Source: Algoriphagus formosus (GTDB taxonomy: Bacteria > Bacteroidota > Bacteroidia > Cytophagales > Cyclobacteriaceae). Taken from it: DNA of 64,000 bases. The stretch covers positions 1 to 64,000 of the forward strand of contig NZ_NIUC01000003.1 of the NCBI RefSeq assembly GCF_002807035.1, written 5' to 3'. Positions 35,478 through 44,484 of this stretch are shown piece after piece. Each line of letters opens with the position of its first letter. The first letter of the stretch is position 1. Made by a program: the position numbers and the translations under genes. The notes beneath the pieces are model-generated. The model searched no databases. It saw only the letters and a list, made by a program, of their open reading frames with translations, and was not told the DNA's origin.

Positions 35478-37406
35478 ATGGACAAAGTCACGGAGGAATT
35501 AAGAAAAGGTCTGAAACTTTTGAAGCAGGAATGGCAAGAAGATCTGGCTCAATACAAGAAAAAGTTTCTGAATACCTCCCTCGCGGATAAGAAAAAGGAA
35601 GGCATTACTTGGCATCCCATTCAGGTCAAGAAGGCTAAAATCGGAATGGGGGAGCGGCTTTTGGTGGAAATTGAAAGACTGGACTCCAATCAAAACTCTG
35701 CCTTTCAATCCGGAAAATCCGTTGCGTTTTTCTCCACTCATGAGGGATATGCCTCTTCAGAATATCGAATCAATGGCGTGATCAATCAGGTCAGAAAGGA
35801 TAGCATGATTGTCACTCTTCAGGCGGATGAGTTGCCGGAATGGATGGACAGCAGTCGCCTGGGGGTGGATTTGCTCTTTGATGAGGCGAGCTATCGGGAA
35901 ATGGAGTTTGCCTTGAAAAAAGTGATTTCTCCAGAAAATCAACGACTCAAAGAGCTAAGAGAAATTTTAATTGGAGATCGAGCTGCTGCCTTCAGCGATT
36001 TGTCAAGGAGGGCGTCCGAGCACTTGAATTTTTCCCAAAATCAAGCTTGTCAAAAAATAGCCCAAGCAAAAGATGTGGCCATCATCCATGGTCCTCCGGG
36101 AACGGGTAAAACCACTACATTAATTCGAGCCATCACTGAAGCCGCTGAAAAGGGGCTTTCTATCCTAGTCTGTGCCCCTAGTAATGCAGCTGTTGACCTT
36201 TTAGTCGAAAAGCTGACTGATTCCGGAATCCAAACTTTGCGATTGGGTCATCCTGCCCGAGTGGAGGAAAAGATTCTCAACCAAACACTGGATGCTAAAA
36301 CGGCCAACCATGAAAGCTATCGTGATCTGAAAAAGCTTCGGAAGGAAATCGATCAGTACCTCAAGCTCGCCAAGCAATACAAACGAAACTTTGGACCGGA
36401 GGAACGCCGACAGCGGAAATTACTTTTTGATGAGGTGGGGCGAATCCGCGAAGCTGCCAGGCATCTGGAGGAGTATATTTCCTTCGATATTTTTCAAAGG
36501 ACCCAAGTATTTGCCAGTACGCTCGTAGGGGCTTCATCTTATCACTTGAAAGGAATGAATTTCGATGTGGTATTTATCGATGAGGCCGCTCAAGGATTGG
36601 AAGCGGCTACTTGGATTCCGATTTTGAAAGCAAAAAAGGTCGTCTTCGCTGGAGATCATTTGCAACTCCCCCCCACGATAAAATCCTATGAAGCTGCCAA
36701 GGAAGGATTGGCCATTACACTCATGGAAAAGGTCATTCAACGGAAGTCACAAGTTGCCGAACTCCTGCAAGTGCAATACCGGATGAAAGCCGAAATCATG
36801 GGCTTTTCGAATGAGTACTTCTATCAGGGTAAATTACAGGCAGCTGAAAACACAGAGCAGCATTTCTTTGAAAATGAAGCAATCTTGGAATGGATTGATA
36901 CGGCAGGTGCTGGCTATACCGATCGGCAAGAGGAGGAAAGTCTCAGTACATTCAATCCTGAGGAAGCCTTATTCGCCTGCAAGTATTTGAATGAATTGAT
37001 CAAACGAATCGGAATTTCAACATTCAAGGAAAATGGCTGGACTATCGGTTTGATTGCGCCCTATTCAGCACAGGTCCGTTACTTACGTGCCTTGATTTTT
37101 GAGAGCTTTGATTTTCCAAACTTAAAAGCCTTTGCCGATTTGATTACCATTGATACCGTAGATGGATTTCAGGGGCAAGAGCGGGACTTGATGCTGATTT
37201 CCCTGACTCGATCCAATGAGCGTGGAGAGATCGGTTTTCTAGCCGATGAGCGCCGGATGAATGTGGCCCTGACCCGAGCCAAGCGTAAGTTGGTCCTGAT
37301 CGGAGACAGCAGTACCTTGGCTAGCAACTCCTTCTTTGATTCTTTACTGGGTTATTTTGAGGAAAAAGGTGGCTATCGAAGTGTGTGGGAGTTTATGGAG
37401 GATTGA
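35478..37406 (+). CDS. Superfamily 1 (UPF1/IGHMBP2-like) helicase
   Basis: A 642-residue SF1B helicase from ATG 35478. It has an N-terminal OB/stalk region (about 1-180), then Walker A HGPPGTGKTTT, motif Ia CAPSNAAVDLL, Walker B FIDEAAQGLEAA, motif III AGDHLQLPPT, motif IV IGLIAPYSAQVRYL, motif V TIDTVDGFQGQERDL and motif VI NVALTRAKRKL. The layout matches IGHMBP2/SMUBP-2-like proteins common in Bacteroidota. It should unwind DNA or RNA; its pathway is not known. It stands alone between convergent and divergent neighbours. Confidence 0.9.
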   Translation: MDKVTEELRKGLKLLKQEWQEDLAQYKKKFLNTSLADKKKEGITWHPIQVKKAKIGMGERLLVEIERLDSNQNSAFQSGKSVAFFSTHEGYASSEYRINGVINQVRKDSMIVTLQADELPEWMDSSRLGVDLLFDEASYREMEFALKKVISPENQRLKELREILIGDRAAAFSDLSRRASEHLNFSQNQACQKIAQAKDVAIIHGPPGTGKTTTLIRAITEAAEKGLSILVCAPSNAAVDLLVEKLTDSGIQTLRLGHPARVEEKILNQTLDAKTANHESYRDLKKLRKEIDQYLKLAKQYKRNFGPEERRQRKLLFDEVGRIREAARHLEEYISFDIFQRTQVFASTLVGASSYHLKGMNFDVVFIDEAAQGLEAATWIPILKAKKVVFAGDHLQLPPTIKSYEAAKEGLAITLMEKVIQRKSQVAELLQVQYRMKAEIMGFSNEYFYQGKLQAAENTEQHFFENEAILEWIDTAGAGYTDRQEEESLSTFNPEEALFACKYLNELIKRIGISTFKENGWTIGLIAPYSAQVRYLRALIFESFDFPNLKAFADLITIDTVDGFQGQERDLMLISLTRSNERGEIGFLADERRMNVALTRAKRKLVLIGDSSTLASNSFFDSLLGYFEEKGGYRSVWEFMED

Positions 37407-37439
37407 AAGAGTTGATAGGTAATTTTCAAATCTTTCAAT
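37398..37439 (+). terminator. Stem-loop at the end of the helicase gene
   Basis: GGATTGAAAGA (37398-37408) pairs perfectly with TCTTTCAATCC (37429-37439) around a 20-base loop and covers the helicase stop codon. No T-run follows, so it is more likely a 3'-end stability or convergence hairpin than a classical terminator. Confidence 0.35.
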
Positions 37440-37476
37440 CCGCGGCGGACAAGTTCTTCCTTTGTTACAATCAAGC

Positions 37477-38013
37477 TCAATTCCTCGAAATTCTTTCCTG
37501 CTGATAGACCAAATTCAAGAGACTCAAAACTTCCCCAAAAGCCTCCGCGGATTTCAGTTGCTCTTCCGATACTTTCTTTCCCAAAAGTCGACAAAGTAAG
37601 AGTCCATAGACTCCGTTCAGGCAGATTTGGATTTCATTCCCAAGGTCTTGTCCTTCAGCTTCCATCACAGCTTGGAGGATGTAGGGTTTAGCTTTTTGAT
37701 AGCTTTCAAAATAGGTTTTGTCCGTTTTCAATAGCTGCCAGTGGATTTTCGAGAGTTCCTTGACTAGTTTTTGGGTTTCCTCCAAATGCCCTTTCTCCAT
37801 AATTCCTTCTTTTTCCATCTGATTTTTCAATTCCCGATACCAGTTAAAGATCCCTTCTTTCTCCATTTCTTCTACCGGAAAGTGAGCCACGACATACTGT
37901 CGGATTTCCTCCAGATTCCCTTGGAAAGAGCGGATTAAATCCTCCTGCTGATAGAGGTAGATGATGTATTCGGCGATGTTTTGAGACTTTTTTGATTCGG
38001 CGATGGATTGCAT
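37477..38013 (-). CDS. DUF4924 family protein
   Basis: A 178-residue, all-helical soluble protein. The N-terminus KSQNIAEYIIYLYQQEDLIRSF matches the DUF4924 pattern (NIAEYLLYMWQ-EDLIRA) that I know from Bacteroidota. No catalytic residue is recognisable and the function is unknown. The gene has a fitting -7 element 21 bases before the ATG. A tandem repeat lies just upstream. Confidence 0.8.
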   Translation of the reverse strand: MQSIAESKKSQNIAEYIIYLYQQEDLIRSFQGNLEEIRQYVVAHFPVEEMEKEGIFNWYRELKNQMEKEGIMEKGHLEETQKLVKELSKIHWQLLKTDKTYFESYQKAKPYILQAVMEAEGQDLGNEIQICLNGVYGLLLCRLLGKKVSEEQLKSAEAFGEVLSLLNLVYQQERISRN

Positions 38014-38034
38014 GGCGTTAATTTTATTATTTCA

Positions 38035-38042
38035 CAAAGGTA
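38035..38042 (-). promoter_or_regulatory. -7 element of the DUF4924 gene
   Basis: TACCTTTG on the minus strand matches TAnnTTTG and lies 21 bases before the ATG. No convincing -33 TTG was found; the tandem repeat begins where it should be. Confidence 0.45.
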
Positions 38043-38055
38043 AGTATTAAGAAAA

Positions 38056-38220
38056 GAAAGCTTCGTAGATAGTTTAAGATAGGGCTACGCCCAGATAAGG
38101 GAAGAAAGCTCCGCAGATAGTTTAAGATAAGGCTACGCCCAGATAAGGGAAGATAGCTTCGCAGATAATTTAAGATAGGCTTCGTAAGATAGGGAAGATA
38201 GCTTCGCGGATATATTTCGC
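38056..38220. repeat. 48-bp tandem repeat, three copies plus a partial
   Basis: Copies start at 38056, 38104, 38152 and 38197. The first two are 48 bp and match at 45 of 48 positions. The third is 45 bp and diverged, the fourth is partial. Each early copy contains GGCTACGCC and AGATAAGGGAA. One minus-strand frame stays open through the repeat, but no start or product is recognisable, so I take it as non-coding. It fills most of the gap between the DUF4924 gene and lepA. Confidence 0.85.
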
Positions 38221-38355
38221 CTTTTATCTTGCCGAAGGCATATCTTTCTGAACGAAGTGAAGAGTATCTTTGAAAGACAAATCTTTTAACATTCCGACCA
38301 ATTTACTGTTTAGCTATTTCAATTAGGTTCAAGGGATTTTCTCCTTCTTTTTCCC

Positions 38356-38363
38356 TACTTTTG
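38356..38363 (+). promoter_or_regulatory. -7 element of lepA
   Basis: TACTTTTG matches TAnnTTTG exactly and ends only 14 bases before the lepA ATG at 38378. The transcript would then have a leader of under about 10 bases. Confidence 0.5.
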
Positions 38364-38377
38364 CGGCACAAATGCTT

Positions 38378-40165
38378 ATGAAAAACATTCGAAATTTCTG
38401 TATTATCGCCCACATTGATCATGGGAAGAGTACGTTGGCGGATAGGTTGTTGCAGTTCACCAATACGGTGAGTGATCGGGAAATGCAGGACCAGTTGTTG
38501 GATGACATGGATCTGGAGCGAGAGCGAGGGATTACGATCAAGTCGCACGCTATTCAGATGAAATATCCTTACAAGGGGGAGGAATACACCTTCAATTTGA
38601 TCGATACCCCGGGACACGTGGATTTTTCCTACGAAGTGTCGCGTTCGATCGCAGCTTGTGAAGGAGCACTTTTGATTGTGGATGCTTCGCAAGGAATTGA
38701 AGCTCAGACGATTTCTAATTTGTACTTGGCTATGGGTCATGATCTGGAAATCATTCCAGTTCTCAATAAAATAGATCTGCCAGGTGCTGATCCGGAACTT
38801 CGGGCTGATGAGATCATCGATCTGATCGGTTGTGATCGGGAAGATATCATTTTGGCATCCGGCAAAGAGGGAATCGGTATTGAGGATATTTTGAATGCCG
38901 TAGTAGAGAAAGTTCCTGCTCCCAAAGGCGACCCAGAAGCTCCGCTTCAGGCGATGATTTTTGATTCGCATTACAATTCCTTCCGGGGAATCGAAGTAAT
39001 CTTCCGAATCTTCAATGGAACGCTTCGCAAGGGAGAGAAAATTAAATTTGTCAACACCGGCAGGGAATATGAAGCTGATGAAATCGGCATTTTAGGTTTC
39101 AACCAAATCCCTCAGCAGGAAATGGGTGCGGGTACCGTTGGGTATTTGATTTCTGGAATTAAAGTAGCCAAAGAAGTAAAAGTGGGGGATACCATTACCC
39201 ACACCAAGCGTCCCTGTGATAAGGCTATTCAAGGTTTCGAAAATGTGAAACCGATGGTTTTTGCGGGAATTTATCCGGTAGATACCACGGAATTTGAGGA
39301 ATTGAGAGCTTCCATGGAGAAGTTGCAGCTAAATGATGCATCGCTAGTATGGGAACCTGAGACTTCTGCGGCCCTAGGTTTTGGATTCCGATGCGGATTC
39401 TTAGGAATGCTGCACATGGAGATCGTGCAGGAGCGTTTGGAGCGGGAGTTTGACATGACGGTGATTACCACCGTGCCTTCGGTTCAGTTCCGCGCACTGA
39501 TGACTGATGATACCTACCAAGTAATCAATGCACCATCTGATATGCCTGATCCTACCAGGTTCAAGCATATCGAAGAACCTTTTGTTAAAGCATCCATCAT
39601 TACCGCCTCGGATTATGTGGGGCCGGTGATTCAGCTTTGTATGGAAAAGCGTGGACAGATCAAAAATCAAGTCTACCTGACTTCTGAGCGGGTAGAATTA
39701 CAGTTTGACATGCCTCTGGCAGAGATTGTGTTTGACTTTTTCGATAAGTTGAAGACCATCTCAAGAGGTTATGCTTCCTTGGATTATGAATTAAAAGGTT
39801 ATCAGCCTTCGCATATGGTTCGTCTGGATGTCATGCTTAACGGCGAGCCAGTTGATGCCCTTTCGGCAATCGTCCACAGGGACAAGGCCTATGAATGGGG
39901 CAAGCGTCTGTGTGAGAAGCTGAAGGAATTGGTGCCTCGTCAAATGTTTGAGATTGCTATTCAAGCCGCAATCGGAACGAAAATCATCGCCCGGGAAACT
40001 GTAAAAGCCCTCCGTAAAAACGTGTTGGCGAAGTGCTATGGTGGTGATATCTCCCGAAAGCGAAAACTCCTCGAAAAGCAGAAAAAAGGAAAGAAACGCA
40101 TGCGACAAGTCGGCAATGTAGAGGTTCCTCAGGAGGCATTTATGGCAGTGTTAAAGCTAGATTAG
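38378..40165 (+). CDS. lepA: Translation elongation factor 4 (LepA)
   Basis: Translational GTPase of 595 residues. The G1 motif is AHIDHGKST, followed by ERERGITI, G3 [11 protein letters not shown] and G4 NKIDLPGAD. Domain II and the LepA-specific C-terminal domain ([29 protein letters not shown]) are complete. LepA back-translocates or rescues stalled ribosomes and aids 30S assembly. ATG 38372 would add two residues; 38378 gives the family's standard [17 protein letters not shown] start. Confidence 0.96.
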   Translation: MKNIRNFCIIAHIDHGKSTLADRLLQFTNTVSDREMQDQLLDDMDLERERGITIKSHAIQMKYPYKGEEYTFNLIDTPGHVDFSYEVSRSIAACEGALLIVDASQGIEAQTISNLYLAMGHDLEIIPVLNKIDLPGADPELRADEIIDLIGCDREDIILASGKEGIGIEDILNAVVEKVPAPKGDPEAPLQAMIFDSHYNSFRGIEVIFRIFNGTLRKGEKIKFVNTGREYEADEIGILGFNQIPQQEMGAGTVGYLISGIKVAKEVKVGDTITHTKRPCDKAIQGFENVKPMVFAGIYPVDTTEFEELRASMEKLQLNDASLVWEPETSAALGFGFRCGFLGMLHMEIVQERLEREFDMTVITTVPSVQFRALMTDDTYQVINAPSDMPDPTRFKHIEEPFVKASIITASDYVGPVIQLCMEKRGQIKNQVYLTSERVELQFDMPLAEIVFDFFDKLKTISRGYASLDYELKGYQPSHMVRLDVMLNGEPVDALSAIVHRDKAYEWGKRLCEKLKELVPRQMFEIAIQAAIGTKIIARETVKALRKNVLAKCYGGDISRKRKLLEKQKKGKKRMRQVGNVEVPQEAFMAVLKLD

Positions 40166-40200
40166 AAGTACGTAGTAAGAAATACGAAGTGCGATTTCTA

Positions 40201-40234
40201 AACTTCAGCGTTCGACATTCGATGTTCATCATTC
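40201..40234. repeat. Left inverted repeat of the four-helix-bundle element
   Basis: CATTCGATGTTCATCATTC (40216-40234) is the exact reverse complement of 40671-40689. The AACTTC at 40201-40206 also pairs with 40699-40704 at the same 9-bp offset. About 28 of 34 positions match. Confidence 0.85.
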
Positions 40235-40302
40235 ATTATTTATAAATATTGGATGGTGGAAATATAAAATAAGGTTTGAGATTGCCTCATTAGATACTTG
40301 TT

Positions 40303-40665
40303 ATGGAAAGAAAATATGATTTGGAAGAGCGTTTGATAGATTTTGCTGCCTCAATCATAGCTTTCACGGACTCAATGGTTAATTCAAAAGCTGGGAACCA
40401 TTTGGCAAATCAGCTTTTACGAAGTGGGACCTCTCCAGCCTTAAATTATGGTGAAGCACAATCTGGAGAATCAAGAAGGGATTTTATCCATAAACTGAAA
40501 ATAGTCCTTAAAGAATTAAGAGAAACTAGAGTTGCAATCAAAATAATTGAAAAATCGATTTTGCATCTTGATAAAGGAGAAATCAAAAAACTCTTAAACG
40601 AGTGTAACCAATTGATTTCAATCTTTGTGAAAAGTATAGAAACTGCTGAACGAAATAATAATTAA
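40303..40665 (+). CDS. Four-helix bundle protein (23S rRNA IVS-type, TIGR02436-like)
   Basis: A 120-residue helical protein. The segments ANQLLRSGTSPALNYGEAQSGESRRDFIHKLKIVLKELRET are the hallmark of the S23/bIVP four-helix-bundle family, first known from intervening sequences in 23S rRNA genes and related to Avd of diversity-generating retroelements. Function of free-standing copies is unknown. The gene lies between lepA and folD and is enclosed by an inverted repeat with a 19-bp perfect core, so gene and repeats form a unit of about 0.5 kb. The gene sequence is more AT-rich than lepA and folD. No reverse transcriptase or variable repeat is nearby. Confidence 0.9.
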   Translation: MERKYDLEERLIDFAASIIAFTDSMVNSKAGNHLANQLLRSGTSPALNYGEAQSGESRRDFIHKLKIVLKELRETRVAIKIIEKSILHLDKGEIKKLLNECNQLISIFVKSIETAERNNN

Positions 40666-40667
40666 AT

Positions 40668-40704
40668 ATCGAATGATGAACATCGAATGATGAATTTCGA
40701 AGTT
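40668..40704. repeat. Right inverted repeat with internal 13-bp direct repeat
   Basis: GAATGATGAACATCGAATG (40671-40689) is the perfect complement of the left repeat. Within it ATCGAATGATGAA occurs twice, at 40668-40680 and 40682-40694. Confidence 0.85.
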
Positions 40705-40723
40705 CAAAACCTACATACGACCT

Positions 40724-41608
40724 ATGCCTACAATCATCGACGGTAAAAAAACCTCACAAGACATTAAAAATGAAATAGCAGCACGAGTTGCGGAAATCAA
40801 ATCGGAAGGAGGAAAAATTCCTCATCTGGCTGCAATCTTGGTGGGAAATGACGGTGCGAGCCAAACCTACGTGGGTGCCAAAGTGAAAGCATGTCATGAA
40901 ATAGGTTTTGAGTCTACTTTGGTGAGAATGGAAGACACAGTTTCTGAAGAGGAACTTTTGGCCAAGGTGGAGGAAATCAATGAGAATCCGGATATCGATG
41001 GATTGATTGTACAGCTTCCGCTTCCCAAGCACATCTCTGTTGAAAAGGTGACTGATAAGATCAAGCCTGAAAAGGATGTGGATGGCTTCACGCCTGCGAA
41101 TGTGGGAAGAATGGCCTTGAACTGGCCGGCATACGTTGCTGCAACTCCATATGGAATCGTTGAATTGCTCAAGCGATACCAAATCGAAACTTCCGGAAAG
41201 CACTGTGTGGTTATCGGCAGGAGTCACATTGTAGGTAGTCCCATGAGTATTTTGATGGCTAGAAACGGGTATCCAGGGAATGCTACTGTTACCTTGACTC
41301 ACAGCCGAACCCAAAACTTGAAGGAAATTGCACAAACTGCTGATATTTTGATCGTGGCATTAGGGAAGCCTGAGTTTGTTACGGCAGATATGGTCAAGCC
41401 TGGTGCTGTGGTCATTGACGTGGGAATTCACCGAGTGGAGGATTCCAGCAAGAAATCTGGATTCCGGTTGATCGGAGATGTGAAGTTTGATGAAGTGGCT
41501 GAAAAAGCCTCGGCCATCACACCAGTGCCGGGAGGAGTAGGGCCAATGACCATTGCTTCTTTGCTTTACAATACGCTTTTGGCGGCCGAGCGAAAGGTTT
41601 ACGGCTAA
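40724..41608 (+). CDS. folD: Methylenetetrahydrofolate dehydrogenase / cyclohydrolase
   Basis: Bifunctional FolD of 294 residues, which interconverts 5,10-methylene- and 10-formyl-tetrahydrofolate in one-carbon metabolism. Signatures: [16 protein letters not shown] with the catalytic tyrosine and lysine, [25 protein letters not shown], the nucleotide-binding [17 protein letters not shown], and [12 protein letters not shown] near the end. Length is normal. The IVS-like element lies directly before it. Confidence 0.96.
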   Translation: MPTIIDGKKTSQDIKNEIAARVAEIKSEGGKIPHLAAILVGNDGASQTYVGAKVKACHEIGFESTLVRMEDTVSEEELLAKVEEINENPDIDGLIVQLPLPKHISVEKVTDKIKPEKDVDGFTPANVGRMALNWPAYVAATPYGIVELLKRYQIETSGKHCVVIGRSHIVGSPMSILMARNGYPGNATVTLTHSRTQNLKEIAQTADILIVALGKPEFVTADMVKPGAVVIDVGIHRVEDSSKKSGFRLIGDVKFDEVAEKASAITPVPGGVGPMTIASLLYNTLLAAERKVYG

Positions 41609-41636
41609 AAATATTTTTGCAAAAGCTAGAAATCTG

Positions 41637-41668
41637 TTTGCATCGAAGACTTCAGCTTTCTACTTTTG
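41637..41668 (+). promoter_or_regulatory. Promoter of tRNA-Leu
   Basis: TTTG (41637-41640), 20 bases, then TACTTTTG (41661-41668): a full match to the Bacteroidota -33/-7 consensus. It ends 12 bases before the tRNA. This is the best promoter in the window. Confidence 0.8.
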
Positions 41669-41680
41669 CAAACCTTAACC

Positions 41681-41767
41681 GCGCACGTGGTGAAACTGGT
41701 AGACACGCCATCTTGAGGGGGTGGTGCATTAAGTTGTGTGGAGGTTCGAATCCTCTCGTGCGCACCA
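41681..41767 (+). tRNA. trnL: tRNA-Leu (anticodon GAG)
   Basis: The acceptor GCGCACG (41681-41687) pairs with CGTGCGC (41757-41763), followed by A and an encoded CCA. The anticodon stem CCATC/GGTGG encloses the loop TTGAGGG, which gives anticodon GAG (codons CUC and CUU). A long variable arm and GGTTCGAATCC T-loop fit class II leucine tRNA. Confidence 0.96.
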
Positions 41768-41798
41768 AAGCCTTTCCAATTTTTGGAGAGGCTTTTTT
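41768..41798 (+). terminator. Terminator of tRNA-Leu
   Basis: AAGCCTTTCC (41768-41777) pairs with GGAGAGGCTT (41785-41794), ten pairs with one wobble, loop AATTTTT, then a T-run to 41798. Confidence 0.85.
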
Positions 41799-41858
41799 GA
41801 TTAATGGTGTCATGGAAATTAGATTTTTACTTACTTTTCGATTCTTAAAATCAAATCC

Positions 41859-42398
41859 ATGATCAAGAACCTATCTCTCCTTTCGCTTCTTTTTGTTTTG
41901 ACCTGTTCATCTTTAATCGCTCAAGAAGCCCAATTTCCAATCGTTAAGGGTTTTGGAGGTATCTATGAGGTGCCAGAAGCTACCGAACGTCCCGATCCTT
42001 CGCTGGAATATAAGATTTTGATAGACCTGATTACAGGTACTGAAACCCCTGAAAATGTCAACCGATATGTAGATAATGTGGCCCGATTGATGAATTTACA
42101 TGGTTTGGCGGGAGTGCCTAAAGAAAGACTTCATGTCAAAGTAGTGGTCCATGGTGGGGCGATTTTTTCTATTTTGAATAATGAGAAATATCAAGAGCGA
42201 TTTAAGGTCGACAATCCAAACGCTCCCGTGATTGCGGCACTGCGTGAAGGTGGGGCGGATATTTTGGTCTGTGGACAATCTATGATTGTGCGTGGCTTGA
42301 AAAAAGAAGACCTAGTAGAAGGAGTGGAAGTGGCTCATTCTATGCTTACTACGGCCACAACCTACGTTCCTCAAGGCTACGTGATGCTTCGTTTTTGA
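41859..42398 (+). CDS. Periplasmic DsrE-family protein
   Basis: A 179-residue protein with a Sec signal peptide (about 1-21, LTCSSLIAQEA) and a DsrE/DsrF-like fold: YKILIDLI, a helix NRYVDNVARLMNLHG, HVKVVVHGGAIFSILNNEKYQERF, then DILVCGQSMIVRGL and a final helix. The single cysteine in ILVCGQSM sits where DsrE proteins carry their sulfur-carrying cysteine. Exported DsrE relatives are common in Bacteroidota but their role is not known. It lies between the tRNA terminator and the PurF-like gene. Confidence 0.85.
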   Translation: MIKNLSLLSLLFVLTCSSLIAQEAQFPIVKGFGGIYEVPEATERPDPSLEYKILIDLITGTETPENVNRYVDNVARLMNLHGLAGVPKERLHVKVVVHGGAIFSILNNEKYQERFKVDNPNAPVIAALREGGADILVCGQSMIVRGLKKEDLVEGVEVAHSMLTTATTYVPQGYVMLRF

Positions 42399-42471
42399 TC
42401 CTAGCTAGGACATTGATAAGGAGTAGCGTAGCGAAATGAACTTTTCGGTTCTGAATTCTTTTAAATTGCTG

Positions 42472-42479
42472 TACCTTTG
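42472..42479 (+). promoter_or_regulatory. -7 element of the PurF-like gene
   Basis: TACCTTTG matches TAnnTTTG and ends 29 bases before the ATG at 42509. The -33 region is only a weak GTTC. Confidence 0.5.
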
Positions 42480-42508
42480 TATCATCACGCTAACTTATCT
42501 CCCGGTCA

Positions 42509-44392
42509 ATGAGTGACGCCATCAAGCATGAATGCGGTATAGCCATGGTCAGGCTCCGCAAATCCCCTCAATACTACATCGACAAATACGGCACGCCTGC
42601 TTTTGCTTCCAATAGAATGTACGTTCTTATGCAGAAGCAAATCAATAGAGGTCAAGACGGTGCCGGTGTCGCCAATATCAAAATTAATACTAAACCCGGA
42701 ACGCGCTACATCAGTCGATATCGCTCGATAGAGCCCTCTGCGGTCAATTACATTTTTGACAAAATAAACAAGAAGTACAAGAAAGCTAAAAAACTTGGAG
42801 GACACGATGCGCTCAGTGATGCAGATTGGCTGAAAGAAAATATTGCTTTCTCTGGCGAAGTTTGGCTAGGACACTTGCGCTATGGTACGCACGGAGAAAA
42901 CAGCATTGAAACCTGCCACCCTTTCCTCAAGCAGAATAACTGGCGAAGCCGTAATCTGGTAATGGCTGGAAACTTCAATATGACCAATGTGGAGGAGCTG
43001 TTTGGAAAGCTAGTTCAATTGGGTCAGCACCCGAAGGAGAAGACCGATACGGTCACGGTGATGGAGAAAATTGGTCACTTTTTGGATGAAGAAAACCAAC
43101 GGATTTTCGAGAAGTATAAGCACCAGTATTCAAATGAACAAGTCACACACCTGATTGAGGATGAGCTGGATGTAGGCAGAATTCTACGTCGATCCTGCCG
43201 TGATTTTGACGGAGGTTATGCGATGGCTGGAATGATAGGAAATGGTTCTAGCTTTGTTGTTCGTGATCCTTCCGGAATCAGGCCAGCATATTATTATGCC
43301 GATGATGAAATTATCGTAGTAGCCTCCGAAAAGCCTGCGATCAAATCTGCTTTTGATATTGATTTTAAGGAGATTAAGGAAATTCAGCCAGGTCATGCCT
43401 TGGTAATCAACAAGGATGGAAGCTACTCAGAAGAGGAAATTATGCCTGCCAGAGAAAAGAAATCCTGTTCATTCGAGCGGATCTATTTTTCACGTGGTAC
43501 CGATCCGAATATTTATCAGGAGCGGAAAAATTTAGGCAAGGCGCTCATTCCTCAAATATTAAAAGCTATTGATTTCGATCTGAAGAATACAGTATTTTCT
43601 TACATCCCAAATACAGCTGAAACAGCCTTTTTGGGGATGATTGAGGGCTTAGAGGATTACTTGGTTGCCAAGCGTAAAGAGGTCTTTTTGGAAGGAAAAC
43701 CTCACATGGGTGATCTGGAAGAATTGCTCAATTTCCGGCCAAGAGTCGAAAAACTTGTCAGCAAGGATGTCAAGCTTCGAACCTTCATCACCAATGACGA
43801 TGATCGAGATGTGATGGTGAGTTCGGTGTATGATACGACCTATGAAGTAGTCAGACCGGGTGTAGATACCCTTGTGGTGATTGATGACAGTATCGTTAGA
43901 GGAACCACTTTGGAGAAGAGTATTTTGACTACACTCGATAAACTTAATCCCAAGAGGATTGTAATCGTTTCTTCTGCTCCTCAGATCCGTTTCCCTGATT
44001 GCTACGGGATCGATATGTCTCGAATGAAAGAATTTATCGCCTTCCGTGCAGCTTTGGCTCTGCTAAAGGAACGCAAAATGGAGAATATTTTGGATGAGAC
44101 ATATGAGGCTTGTATAGCCAATCCAAGCTCCTTAGAGAACTATGTGAAGAAGGTCTATGAGAATTTCACTGATCAAGAGATATCTGACAAGATCGCCGAA
44201 ATCGTAACCTCACCAGAAATCAAAGCGGAAGTTCGGGTGATTTATCAGACGGTTGAATCCCTACATCAGTGCATTCCTGATCACGTTGGTGACTGGTATT
44301 TTACGGGCGATTATCCAACAAGTGGAGGTACTCGTGTTGTAAACCGGTCATTTGCTAACTTTATGGAGGGAAAAACCATCCGGGCATACTAG
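42509..44392 (+). CDS. PurF-like amidophosphoribosyltransferase (long Bacteroidota form)
   Basis: A 627-residue two-domain enzyme, longer than the usual PurF of about 480-510. The N-terminal glutamine amidotransferase has HECGIAM; Cys9 would become the N-terminal nucleophile after propeptide removal. GQDGAGVANI, LGHLRYGTHGEN and AGNFNMTNVEEL follow. The phosphoribosyltransferase part has the PRPP loop VVIDDSIVRGTTLEKS. It should transfer glutamine-derived ammonia to PRPP, the first step of purine synthesis. Extra segments (about 60-95 and 380-430) set it apart. Many Bacteroidota have a second, shorter PurF, so the precise role of this copy is uncertain. Confidence 0.82.
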   Translation: MSDAIKHECGIAMVRLRKSPQYYIDKYGTPAFASNRMYVLMQKQINRGQDGAGVANIKINTKPGTRYISRYRSIEPSAVNYIFDKINKKYKKAKKLGGHDALSDADWLKENIAFSGEVWLGHLRYGTHGENSIETCHPFLKQNNWRSRNLVMAGNFNMTNVEELFGKLVQLGQHPKEKTDTVTVMEKIGHFLDEENQRIFEKYKHQYSNEQVTHLIEDELDVGRILRRSCRDFDGGYAMAGMIGNGSSFVVRDPSGIRPAYYYADDEIIVVASEKPAIKSAFDIDFKEIKEIQPGHALVINKDGSYSEEEIMPAREKKSCSFERIYFSRGTDPNIYQERKNLGKALIPQILKAIDFDLKNTVFSYIPNTAETAFLGMIEGLEDYLVAKRKEVFLEGKPHMGDLEELLNFRPRVEKLVSKDVKLRTFITNDDDRDVMVSSVYDTTYEVVRPGVDTLVVIDDSIVRGTTLEKSILTTLDKLNPKRIVIVSSAPQIRFPDCYGIDMSRMKEFIAFRAALALLKERKMENILDETYEACIANPSSLENYVKKVYENFTDQEISDKIAEIVTSPEIKAEVRVIYQTVESLHQCIPDHVGDWYFTGDYPTSGGTRVVNRSFANFMEGKTIRAY

Positions 44393-44414
44393 TTCGATAA
44401 GAATCTTAAATTTC

Positions 44415-44443
44415 AAGCGCAGCGTCTTCGTTGCGCTTTTTTT
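44415..44443 (+). terminator. Terminator of the PurF-like gene
   Basis: AAGCGCAGCG (44415-44424), loop TCTT, CGTTGCGCTT (44429-44438), then a T-run to 44443. Ten base pairs with one wobble. Confidence 0.88.
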
Positions 44444-44484
44444 ATCTTGTATTTTAGCTCAATTAACTGATATAAATAGAATAT

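Noticed and set aside
38056-38220. CRISPR array
   Set aside because: Units are directly contiguous 48-mers without unique spacers and no cas gene is present.
38303-38971. 222-codon minus-strand reading frame opposite the start of lepA
   Set aside because: It is antisense to the conserved LepA GTPase domain and has no recognisable features; a shadow of codon bias.
40303-40665. Accessory (Avd) gene of a diversity-generating retroelement
   Set aside because: No reverse transcriptase, template repeat or variable repeat is present in the window; the IVS-type reading fits better.
41617-41862. 81-codon frame across the tRNA-Leu gene
   Set aside because: It reads through a complete tRNA with promoter and terminator, so it is not a gene.
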